From assembly GCF_004794105.1 (NCBI RefSeq), contig NZ_SRYR01000001.1:620001-684000 (forward strand): DNA of 64,000 bases, written 5' to 3'. Positions within the stretch are counted from its first letter, which is position 1. Each line of letters starts with the position of its first letter. This DNA comes from Clostridium sartagoforme (lineage in GTDB: Bacteria; Bacillota; Clostridia; Clostridiales; Clostridiaceae). Both the position numbers and the translations under genes were made by a program. The notes below the pieces were generated by a model, which had not been told where the DNA came from, searched no databases, and worked only from the letters and a program-made list of their open reading frames with translations. Positions 1-8,707 of the stretch are shown here, in pieces.

Positions 1-54
1 TGAAATAATAAATCCAGCCATAAAAGCATTTTGCATAAAATCTAATTGTAACAT
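1..54 (-). CDS. Metal ABC transporter permease, N-terminal fragment cut by the window edge
   Basis: The reverse strand reads ATG at 54-52 and stays open to the edge, giving 18 residues beginning MLQLDFMQNAFMAG. A ribosome binding site AGGAAGG lies just upstream (complement of 64-70). This start is typical of the membrane permease of zinc/manganese ABC transporters (ZnuB/MntC family), whose first helix often begins with a phrase like 'FMQNALLAG'. It follows the ATPase gene by 28 bases in the same direction, so the two probably form one transporter operon. Only the first 18 codons are visible, so the assignment rests mainly on context. Confidence 0.6.
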   Translation of the reverse strand, partial: MLQLDFMQNAFMAGFIIS

Positions 55-82
55 AAAATCTAACCTTCCTAATAAACCTTAT

Positions 83-724
83 TTATAAACTATTTTTATA
101 TTCTTCTGTAGTGTATAAATAAGCTTTTCCATCTTCAATCTTAAGAATATGAGTAGAGTTTTTTAAAGCTATATCAATATTATGTTCTATTGATATAATA
201 GTTTTTTTCTCTTCTTTATTTAACTTACATAAAATATCATAAATTTCTTTTTGATTATTTGAATCTACACCTGTTGATGGTTCATCTAAGATAATTATAT
301 CTGGATTACCCATTAAAGCTCTAGCTATTAAAATTCTTTGCTGTTGGCCACCAGATAACATTCCAAGTAATCTATTTTCATATTCCTTCATATTTACAGT
401 ATTTAAAACAGAAGAAGTATCAATACTATTATTATTTAATGTTTTTTTATGACAACTTAAAACTTCTTTAACTGTAATAGGGAATTGTGAATTAAATGAA
501 TCTAATCTTTGAGGAACATAGCCAATGGATTTAGAATTTACAGTGATTTCACCACTAGTAGGTTTTAATAAGCCAAGTATTAGTTTTATTAATGTAGTTT
601 TACAACTACCATTTTCACCTATAACAGATAAATAGCTACCTTCTTCAATTTTTAAATTTAAATTATCAAGATTGTATGGTTTTTTATTTGTATATGAAAA
701 ACATAAGTTTTTAATTTCTATCAT
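83..724 (-). CDS. znuC: Metal (zinc/manganese-type) ABC transporter ATP-binding protein
   Basis: A 213-residue ABC ATPase that would power import of a divalent metal through the adjacent permease. All family motifs are present: Walker A around residues 36-43 (GENGSCKT), Q-loop region near GYVPQR, signature LSGGQQQR, Walker B IIILDEP, and the switch histidine in SIEHN. The length suits ZnuC-type ATPases. The Walker A is odd: the usual second glycine of GxGK is Cys41. Zinc versus manganese specificity cannot be read from the ATPase. A palindrome of Fur-family geometry sits on the likely promoter near 953-982, which favours metal-responsive control. No substrate-binding protein gene is visible in the window. 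Confidence 0.85.
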   Translation of the reverse strand: MIEIKNLCFSYTNKKPYNLDNLNLKIEEGSYLSVIGENGSCKTTLIKLILGLLKPTSGEITVNSKSIGYVPQRLDSFNSQFPITVKEVLSCHKKTLNNNSIDTSSVLNTVNMKEYENRLLGMLSGGQQQRILIARALMGNPDIIILDEPSTGVDSNNQKEIYDILCKLNKEEKKTIISIEHNIDIALKNSTHILKIEDGKAYLYTTEEYKNSL

Positions 725-820
725 TTAATCGACTCCTAAGCATATATGTTTCAATAAATAATCTACATCTTGAGTAATTACTTTATCTTTAGTGAAAAAT
801 AGTTTTGAAAGTAAATTACA
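725..820 (-). other. Short open frame without a start codon, ending against znuC
   Basis: On the reverse strand a frame of 31 codons (ending VDYLLKHICLGVD) runs from just after a TGA to a TAA that abuts the znuC ATG. It has no ATG/GTG start in a sensible place and no ribosome binding site. It lies in the likely 5' leader of znuC. It could be the tail of a decayed upstream gene or chance. I do not recognise it. Confidence 0.15.
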
Positions 821-952
821 TCAATTGAAAGCATATAGTTTTTTATTTTTATATAAGTTTTTTGTGTAATTGCCAAACTAAAATATTTTGAGTATAAAAT
901 ATAACTGAATATAATGCAAAAACTTTATTACAACTTATATAATCTAAAATTA

Positions 953-982
953 ATTATATATGATTTTGCAAATGATTTGCAA
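953..982 (-). promoter_or_regulatory. Likely znuC promoter overlapped by a 17-base palindrome
   Basis: Reading leftward, a -35-like TTGCAA (complement of 977-982) and a perfect -10 TATAAT (complement of 953-958) are 18 bases apart. A perfect palindrome TTGCAAATGATTTGCAA covers 966-982, overlapping the -35 and spacer. Its inner 7-1-7 geometry is that of Fur/Zur/PerR boxes, though the bases differ from the Bacillus consensus. The leader to znuC would be about 220 bases. Seen: palindrome and promoter elements. Inferred: a metal-responsive operator. The rest of the 725-1114 gap shows no gene and no known riboswitch. Confidence 0.45.
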
Positions 983-1114
983 GAAATTTTTAATTACAAT
1001 ATTAAATTGCGTATAAATAATAGATTAAATACCTATATTGCTTTATAATAAGGATAAAACATATAATAAAGTAAATATTACTTTTAATACTTACGAAGAG
1101 GTGGAGGAATTAAA

Positions 1115-1513
1115 ATGGATTTTTCTAGTTTAGTACTAATGGAAAAGGATAGAGAAACGGGATTTATATCAAAGGAACTTGGTAGCTTTCAAGTATCAGA
1201 AGGAGCTTTGTATGTAAAAAAACTTTTTGTTATAGATGAAATTGTTAATCTTTATTTTGATACAAATAAAGATGTAGAAGAATGGGAATACTCAGCTATA
1301 TATGATGTTTTTAATTATGAAGCGTTTTCTAAGGAAGAATTTGATATTGAAGATATGTTAGATGAATATAATCCTACATTTTTAATAAAATTTAAATATG
1401 TAGATGATTATGGATTTATGAAGGAAAGATTAACTAGATGTGTTGAGTTAATTGAAGATACTTTAGAAGAAGCATTTAAGAATATAGAAGGAAAGAAGGA
1501 AGAATATATTTAG
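1115..1513 (+). CDS. Conserved clostridial hypothetical protein (possibly DUF6762)
   Basis: A 132-residue acidic, soluble protein with no signal peptide or membrane segment. A strong ribosome binding site (GAGGTGGAGG) stands before the ATG. It resembles small proteins found in clostridia beside pepF, which I recall as DUF6762, but I am not certain of that family number. It ends 29 bases before pepF and probably shares its transcript. No catalytic or metal-binding pattern is visible. Function unknown. Confidence 0.7.
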   Translation: MDFSSLVLMEKDRETGFISKELGSFQVSEGALYVKKLFVIDEIVNLYFDTNKDVEEWEYSAIYDVFNYEAFSKEEFDIEDMLDEYNPTFLIKFKYVDDYGFMKERLTRCVELIEDTLEEAFKNIEGKKEEYI

Positions 1514-1542
1514 AAAGGAGTGCCTAAATTTAGGCGGAGATA

Positions 1543-3342
1543 ATGAGTGAAGGAAAGGTATTAAAGAAAAGAGAAGAGATTAATGAAGAATATAAGTGGA
1601 AGGTAAACAAAATATTTTCTACTGATGAGGAATGGGAAAAAGTCTTTGAAAGTTTAAAAAAAGAAGCACCAACTTTGAAATCCTTTGAAGGAAAGCTTAA
1701 TAATAAGGATTCTATTAAAGAGTTCTTAGATAAATATGTTGAACTAGGAAAGAAGGCAGAAACTATATATGTATATGCTCACTTAAGATCAGATGAAGAT
1801 ACTTCTAATGGTAAGTATCAAGGAATGATGAATAAGGTAGATGCATATATGGCTGAATTTTCATCTTTCACAGCATATTTTGTTCCAGAAATATTAGAAC
1901 AAGATGAAAGTAAAATAAGAGATATAATTAATAATAATGAAGAATTAAAACTTTATAGTTTTATGTTTGAAGGTATCTTAAAGGAAAAGCCACATATATT
2001 AAGCAAATCAGAAGAGGAGCTTTTAGCATCTGCTTCAGACTGCTTGGATGCACCTTCTGCAATTCATAATATGTTAACTAATGCAGATTTGAAATTTGGA
2101 GACATAGTTGATGAGGATGGAGAGAAGGTTGAACTTACTGAAGGAAATTATTCTACATTTATAAAGAGTAAGGATAGAAATGTAAGAAAAACAGCCTTTG
2201 AAACTTTATTTAATAAATATAAAGAGTTTGAAAATACTTTAGCTACTACTTTAAGTAGTTCAATTAAGAGCTATAACTTTAGTTCTAAGATAAGAAAGTA
2301 TAATTCAGCTTTAGAAGCTTCATTAAAGCCTAATGATATACCAGTTGAAGTATATAAAAATGCAGTTAAGACTATAAATGACAATATTAAATCACTTCAT
2401 AGATATGTAGGAATGAAAAAGAAGCTTTTAGGATTAGATGAAATGCATATGTATGATCTTTATATTCCAGTAATCGAAATAGAAAAAGATCATATAGAGT
2501 TTAATAGAGGGGTAGATATGATTCTTGAAGGGTTAAAACCTTTAGGAGAAGAATACTTATCTGTATTTAAATCAGGAATAAATGATGGTTGGATAGATAT
2601 TTACCAAAATAAGGGTAAGAGAGGCGGCGCTTACTCTTGGGGTGGATATGAAACTATGCCTTATGTATTATTAAACTATAATTATACATTAAATGATGTA
2701 TCAACTTTAGCTCATGAAATGGGCCACTCTATCCATTCATATTACTCAAGAAAAGAGCAACCTTATATATATGCAGGTTATACGATTTTCTGTGCTGAAG
2801 TAGCATCTACTACTAATGAAGCATTATTGATTCATTATTTAATAGAAAAAGAAGAAGATAAGAAGAAAAAATTATTCTTAATTAATCAAGAATTAGAGCA
2901 AATAAGAACTACTGTATTTAGACAATTAATGTTTGCTGAGTTTGAATTATATACTCATGAATCTTTAGAAAAGGGAATTCCTTTAACAGCAGAAGATTAT
3001 AATAAAGCTTGGCATGATTTAAATGTAAAATACTTTGGTCCAGAAATGATAGTAGATAATGAAATAGATATTGAATGGTCTAGAATTCCTCACTTCTATT
3101 CAGATTTCTATGTATATCAATATGCAACTGGATACGCTGCAGCTTCAGCCTTTGCAAAATCTATACTTGAGGGAAAAGAAGAGGCAGTACCTAAGTATCT
3201 TAAGTTCTTAAAGAGTGGTGGAAGTGACTACCCAATAGAGATTCTTAAGGCTTCAGGAGTAGATATGACTACATCAAAACCTTTAGAGGCAACTATTGAA
3301 AGATTTAATGAACTTTTAGATATGCTTGAGGAAGAAATATAG
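1543..3342 (+). CDS. pepF: Oligoendopeptidase F (M3B zinc metallopeptidase)
   Basis: A 599-residue cytosolic zinc peptidase of the PepF/M3B family, which cuts short peptides and recycles them as amino acids. The zinc site HEMGH is at residues 391-395, with the downstream glutamates E419 and E426 in 'AEVASTTNE', the usual region of the third zinc ligand. The N-terminal half is the helical M3B cap. Length is typical. The start is well supported by GGCGGAG a few bases upstream. It follows the small hypothetical gene closely. It is followed by a repeat-derived hairpin and a 28-base perfect palindrome, so transcription probably ends there. Confidence 0.95.
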   Translation: MSEGKVLKKREEINEEYKWKVNKIFSTDEEWEKVFESLKKEAPTLKSFEGKLNNKDSIKEFLDKYVELGKKAETIYVYAHLRSDEDTSNGKYQGMMNKVDAYMAEFSSFTAYFVPEILEQDESKIRDIINNNEELKLYSFMFEGILKEKPHILSKSEEELLASASDCLDAPSAIHNMLTNADLKFGDIVDEDGEKVELTEGNYSTFIKSKDRNVRKTAFETLFNKYKEFENTLATTLSSSIKSYNFSSKIRKYNSALEASLKPNDIPVEVYKNAVKTINDNIKSLHRYVGMKKKLLGLDEMHMYDLYIPVIEIEKDHIEFNRGVDMILEGLKPLGEEYLSVFKSGINDGWIDIYQNKGKRGGAYSWGGYETMPYVLLNYNYTLNDVSTLAHEMGHSIHSYYSRKEQPYIYAGYTIFCAEVASTTNEALLIHYLIEKEEDKKKKLFLINQELEQIRTTVFRQLMFAEFELYTHESLEKGIPLTAEDYNKAWHDLNVKYFGPEMIVDNEIDIEWSRIPHFYSDFYVYQYATGYAAASAFAKSILEGKEEAVPKYLKFLKSGGSDYPIEILKASGVDMTTSKPLEATIERFNELLDMLEEEI

Positions 3343-3355
3343 TGCTGCCGCACAA

Positions 3356-3420
3356 TGAAGAAATTAAGAATGAATAATGAAGAATTAATGAAAAAACTCC
3401 AGAAGGAGTTTTGAAATTGT
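3356..3420. repeat. Partial copy of the dispersed intergenic repeat
   Basis: AT-rich text of the 'atgaagaattaagaatg' style followed by the hairpin AAAACTCC-agaa-GGAGTTTT (3393-3412). The same combination recurs at 36.3, 40.5, 41.0 and 59.8 kb. Here it sits just behind pepF and may double as a terminator. Confidence 0.5.
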
Positions 3421-3421
3421 T

Positions 3422-3449
3422 AATTGGGCTGTCTTAAGACAGCCCAATT
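3422..3449 (+). terminator. 28-base perfect palindrome behind pepF
   Basis: AATTGGGCTGTCTT is followed directly by its exact reverse complement. The hairpin would be strong, but no T-run follows on either strand, so a classical intrinsic terminator is uncertain. Position between pepF and the rhomboid gene supports a termination or processing role. Confidence 0.5.
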
Positions 3450-3509
3450 GTAATTAAGGATTAAAAGTTAATGAAGGTGCTGTAGCAGATGAAAAAAGGT
3501 GGGGTTTAC

Positions 3510-4487
3510 TTGAAAAAATTTGAAAAGGTATTTTTCAATATTTTAACGAAAGAGCTTAAATTTTATATGAAAAATTACTATAGTAATTTTCATGGTGAAG
3601 ATAAGTGGGTTGGTTTATTAAATTTAGAGGATACCTATGTAGCTGTAGCTGTAACTTTGGACAAAGACGAAGAAATAACTTATAAAGAAGTTAAAGATTA
3701 TTTAGAAGGTTCCTTAGATAGGCCTTTTATTATTAATCTTATAGTATTAAATGAAGGTGATTATTTTGGAGATTACCACAATAGTAGTGGATATTATAAT
3801 AAGCTTGTATTTTCACTAAGTGAAAGAAAAGCTATTTATTGTAGTGAAGGATCTAAAGTGTTTTTGCAAGTTTTAGAATATATGAATAAATTAGATAGTA
3901 AGAAAAAAATTAATTTTAAGGAATATAAAATAACCTACATTCTTATAATTATTAATATATTAGTTTTTTTAATAGAAGCATTTTTATCTAGAAATATTTT
4001 TGATATAGATTTTTATACTTTAGTCTATATGGGAGCAAAGGTTAATATACTTATAGATCATGGTGAGGTGTATAGATTATTAACAGCAGCATTTCTACAT
4101 GGTGGCCTTATGCATATATTATTTAATATGGGGGCTTTAAATATTATAGGTAAAGAAGTAGAAACTATTTATGGATCTAAAAAATATTTAGCTATTTATT
4201 TTTTATCAGCCCTTGGAGGGAATATATTTAGCTATATAATGAGTCCTGATAGTATATCTGTAGGAGCTTCAGGAGCTGTTTTTGGTTTATTAGGAGCAAT
4301 GCTGATTTTTGGTATTAAGGAAAGAAAAAGGATAGGAAAAAGATATGCTAAAAATATAATTGAAACTATAGCAATAAATGTAGTAATTGGACTAACTATA
4401 CCGAATATAGATAATTTCGGACATTTAGGAGGTTTAGTTTTTGGAGGGATACTAGCATTTATATTAAGTATTAAAAAGCAAAAATAA
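3510..4487 (+). CDS. Rhomboid-family intramembrane serine protease
   Basis: A membrane serine protease of the rhomboid family. After a soluble N-terminal region of about 145 residues come the transmembrane helices. The motif HGGLMHILFNMGAL (loop and helix 2), the catalytic serine in GASGA (Ser254 from the TTG start) and the catalytic histidine in FGHLGG (His305) form the Ser-His dyad. I prefer the TTG at 3510 because AGGTGGGG lies directly before it. An ATG at 3489 with GAAGGTG upstream would add seven residues. The next gene follows 21 bases downstream, so they are probably co-transcribed. Substrate unknown. Confidence 0.9.
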   Translation: MKKFEKVFFNILTKELKFYMKNYYSNFHGEDKWVGLLNLEDTYVAVAVTLDKDEEITYKEVKDYLEGSLDRPFIINLIVLNEGDYFGDYHNSSGYYNKLVFSLSERKAIYCSEGSKVFLQVLEYMNKLDSKKKINFKEYKITYILIIINILVFLIEAFLSRNIFDIDFYTLVYMGAKVNILIDHGEVYRLLTAAFLHGGLMHILFNMGALNIIGKEVETIYGSKKYLAIYFLSALGGNIFSYIMSPDSISVGASGAVFGLLGAMLIFGIKERKRIGKRYAKNIIETIAINVVIGLTIPNIDNFGHLGGLVFGGILAFILSIKKQK

Positions 4488-4508
4488 AGGCAATTTAGGA
4501 GTGATAGC

Positions 4509-5129
4509 ATGGATAAAAAGAAATTAAATAAAGAGTTAATTGTAGCAGGATTATTTACCTTATTATTAATTATTTCTGCTTTTTATGATTTTATCTATAA
4601 AGATGGAGAAAAGTTATTTAGAATTGTATTAAATTTTCTTACTGTAGCAGGGGTATATTTACTATATATTAAAAGTTTTTTAAAGGGCTGCAAAATAATC
4701 TATTACATAAATATGACCTTTGTATTTTTATCAATGTATTTAGCTAGTATAATTGGTTTTTATTCTATAGATAATTACGATAAGTTCTTACATCTTTTAT
4801 CAGGTTCAGTAATTGCAATAATAGGATATATATTATTTTTATACTTAACTAATGAAAAGTCTAGATCTGAAATGCATCCATTAACTGCTGCTATATTTGT
4901 TGCATTATTTGCTACAGCAGTGGCTGGAGCTTGGGAGATTTGGGAGTTTACAACAGATTCACTATTTGGTTTATCAGCTCAAAATGGAAGTTTAACTGAT
5001 ACCATGTGGGATATAATATCTGGAACTGCTGTAGGTATAGTAACATCAATTCCTATATATTTACATAGTAAGGGTATAAATATAAAAATTATAGATAAGA
5101 TAGTTGAAGACACCGAAAAAAATAAGTAA
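4509..5129 (+). CDS. YjdF-like multi-pass membrane protein (DUF2238 type)
   Basis: A 206-residue integral membrane protein with about six hydrophobic helices. Conserved polar spots within the membrane region are YDKFLHLLSG, WEIWEF and SLTDTMWDIISG, the pattern of the DUF2238/YjdF family. The function of that family is not established. It starts 21 bases after the rhomboid gene with AGGAGTG as ribosome binding site, suggesting an operon. The family assignment is by motif memory. Confidence 0.7.
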   Translation: MDKKKLNKELIVAGLFTLLLIISAFYDFIYKDGEKLFRIVLNFLTVAGVYLLYIKSFLKGCKIIYYINMTFVFLSMYLASIIGFYSIDNYDKFLHLLSGSVIAIIGYILFLYLTNEKSRSEMHPLTAAIFVALFATAVAGAWEIWEFTTDSLFGLSAQNGSLTDTMWDIISGTAVGIVTSIPIYLHSKGINIKIIDKIVEDTEKNK

Positions 5130-5331
5130 TTAAATAGCAAATAATAACAAAATTAATAATATTAATTACCGATTGTTCTAAAAAATGAAAAATTAATAAA
5201 AAATGGCCCTATATAAATTTGCATATATCTATGAAAAGGTATATAATTTTAACGGATTAACAAAAAAATATAATGTTTTAAAAAAATATAGTAAAAAAAC
5301 CATTGATATTGTATGATATATATTATTGTAG

Positions 5332-6696
<1,365 letters not shown>

Positions 6697-6745
6697 TAGT
6701 ATTAATCTCAATAATAGCAACCCCTATTTTGAGTTTATTTATAGG

Positions 6746-6795
6746 AATCTCTAGATTAAGTAAATTTTTTATTTTAATCTAGAGATTTCTTTTTT
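6746..6795 (+). terminator. Terminator after gdhA
   Basis: A 13-base perfect stem (AATCTCTAGATTA at 6746-6758 with its complement at 6775-6787) is followed by TCTTTTTT. Loop of 16 bases. The remaining stretch to 7033 shows no gene or recognisable regulatory RNA. Confidence 0.85.
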
Positions 6796-7033
6796 ATGTT
6801 AAAAATATAAATAAAAGAGGAAATCATTACATTTATAAATTATTTATATCTTAATCTATGTAGGAAAGAATATTAAATGAAGAGTAAATTGTAATATGGC
6901 AATATTAATGAAATTTTAAGATTTCAACTCTTGATTTTTTACTCCTATTGGCATATATTTAATAAAGATGTCTAAGACAAAGTTTTATACTAGTAATATA
7001 AGGAAATATCCTTTATTTAAAGGAGTGAACGAA

Positions 7034-8425
7034 ATGGGAGATATTATTTATTCTGTAACAGAAGCATTTCAATTAATTGTTTTTGCAATTATGATGTATT
7101 ATTTTATATTAGCTTTCTTTGGACTTAAGAGAAAGCACGAAAAGAAAAACTACACTCCTACTAAGAAGTTTGCCATGATAGTGGCAGCTCATAATGAAGA
7201 AGTAGTAATAGGTAGATTAATTGAAAGTATGCTTCATCAAGACTATCCTAGAGAACTTTTTGATATCTTTGTAATTGCAGATAACTGTACTGATAACACT
7301 GCAAAAGAAGCAAGAAAACATGGTGTATATGTTTATGAAAGATTTAACAAGGATGATAAAGGAAAAGGATATGCACTTGAGTGGATGTTTGATAAAATAT
7401 TCAAAATGCAAAAGAAATATGATGCAGTAGCAATTTTTGATGCTGATAATTTAGTTTCAAAAAATTGGTGTAAGGAAATTAACTCTAAGATGCTTGAAGG
7501 CTACAAAGTAGTACAAGGATACATAGATAGTAAGAATCCAAATGATTCTTGGATAGCTGCATCTTATTCAATAGCTTTCTGGACTCAAAATAGAATGTAT
7601 CAATTAGCTAGAGCAAATGTTGGACTATCTAACCAAATTGGTGGTACTGGTTTTGCAATTGATATTGATATGTTAAAGGAATTGGGATGGGGAGCTACTT
7701 GTTTAACAGAGGATTTAGAATTTAGTTGTAAACTAATTTTAAATGGTGAAAAAGTAGGTTGGGCACATGATGCTATAATTTATGATGAAAAACCATTAAC
7801 ATTAAAGCAATCATGGGTTCAAAGAAGAAGATGGATGCAAGGTTTTACAGATGTTGCAACAAGATATTTCTTTAAGCTTATTAAGAAAGGAATAAAGGAA
7901 AGAAAGTGGTTTGTAATAGACTGTGCTCTATATTCAATACAGCCATTCTTTACATTAATGCTGGGTATTTCCATAGTTTTAAACTTTATTCAAAGTAATA
8001 CTAGCGGAGTCCACATTTACTTAGTAAGTTACTCAATTGGTGATATATTCTTTAAGGTTATAGGTGTTATGCAATTCTTAATAACTCCTCTAATATTAAG
8101 ATTAGATAAGAAGATTTCATCAGGACTTTTAGTTGCATTAACTTTCTATTCATCAAATGTATTTCTTATTCCTCTTTTTGCAGCAGAACTTGAAAATTAT
8201 GGACAAATACTTTTAATGACTATTGGATTTAATCTATTCTTCTTACTAGCAGTAATGTTATTCCTTGGAAAGAAAAAGTTTATTATGTTCTTTAGATTCT
8301 TATTATATTCACTATATACATTAACTTGGATACCAATAACTATTCAAGGTATATTAAAGAAGAATAACAAGGAATGGAATCCTACTAAGCATGTAAGAAA
8401 TGTAGAAATCTTTGATGTTCAGTAA
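7034..8425 (+). CDS. Processive family-2 glycosyltransferase, membrane-bound
   Basis: A 463-residue inverting glycosyltransferase of the cellulose/hyaluronan/poly-GlcNAc synthase type. One N-terminal membrane segment leads into the GT-A domain, followed by several C-terminal helices. Active-site marks are the DAD motif (Asp136, Asp138), TEDLEF with the candidate catalytic base Asp227, and QRRRW (263-267), diagnostic of processive enzymes. The ATG at 7034 has AAAGGAG nine bases upstream. An in-frame ATG at 6968 has none. It is monocistronic, bounded by terminators. The polymer made is unknown. No partner such as a deacetylase or BcsB is adjacent. Confidence 0.85.
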   Translation: MGDIIYSVTEAFQLIVFAIMMYYFILAFFGLKRKHEKKNYTPTKKFAMIVAAHNEEVVIGRLIESMLHQDYPRELFDIFVIADNCTDNTAKEARKHGVYVYERFNKDDKGKGYALEWMFDKIFKMQKKYDAVAIFDADNLVSKNWCKEINSKMLEGYKVVQGYIDSKNPNDSWIAASYSIAFWTQNRMYQLARANVGLSNQIGGTGFAIDIDMLKELGWGATCLTEDLEFSCKLILNGEKVGWAHDAIIYDEKPLTLKQSWVQRRRWMQGFTDVATRYFFKLIKKGIKERKWFVIDCALYSIQPFFTLMLGISIVLNFIQSNTSGVHIYLVSYSIGDIFFKVIGVMQFLITPLILRLDKKISSGLLVALTFYSSNVFLIPLFAAELENYGQILLMTIGFNLFFLLAVMLFLGKKKFIMFFRFLLYSLYTLTWIPITIQGILKKNNKEWNPTKHVRNVEIFDVQ

Positions 8426-8429
8426 TTAC

Positions 8430-8459
8430 AAAAGCCTAGCGTAAGCTAAGGCTTTTTTT
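8430..8459 (+). terminator. Terminator after the glycosyltransferase gene
   Basis: Stem AAAGCC-TAGC with GCTA-(A)GGCTTT around the loop GTAA, then a run of T. A single bulged A interrupts the second arm. Confidence 0.85.
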
Positions 8460-8515
8460 ATTCCTTATAACTAATGTAAAATATAATTAAAGAAAAACAA
8501 ATTGCGAACATTAGT

Positions 8516-8544
8516 TTGACATTTTTATGATAAACATTTATATT
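8516..8544 (+). promoter_or_regulatory. Sigma-A-type promoter for parE-parC
   Basis: TTGACA (8516-8521), 17-base spacer, TATATT (8539-8544). It leaves a leader of about 155 bases before parE. No open gene or recognisable RNA element is seen in that leader. Confidence 0.6.
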
Positions 8545-8707
8545 TTTATTTGTAGTTTAATTATGATAAAATTATAAAGATTAAATTTTTAACATAGAAT
8601 ACACTGGTGATATTGCATAATGAATACTTAGGAATGGATAATTAAAATTTTTGATTATCATGTTTTTGCAATAACCATTTAATTTATAAATAAATTCGGA
8701 GGTTTGT

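Noticed and set aside
6796..7033. Possible riboswitch (for example c-di-GMP) before the glycosyltransferase gene
   Set aside because: The conserved core words of known classes are absent, and only AT-rich sequence is seen.
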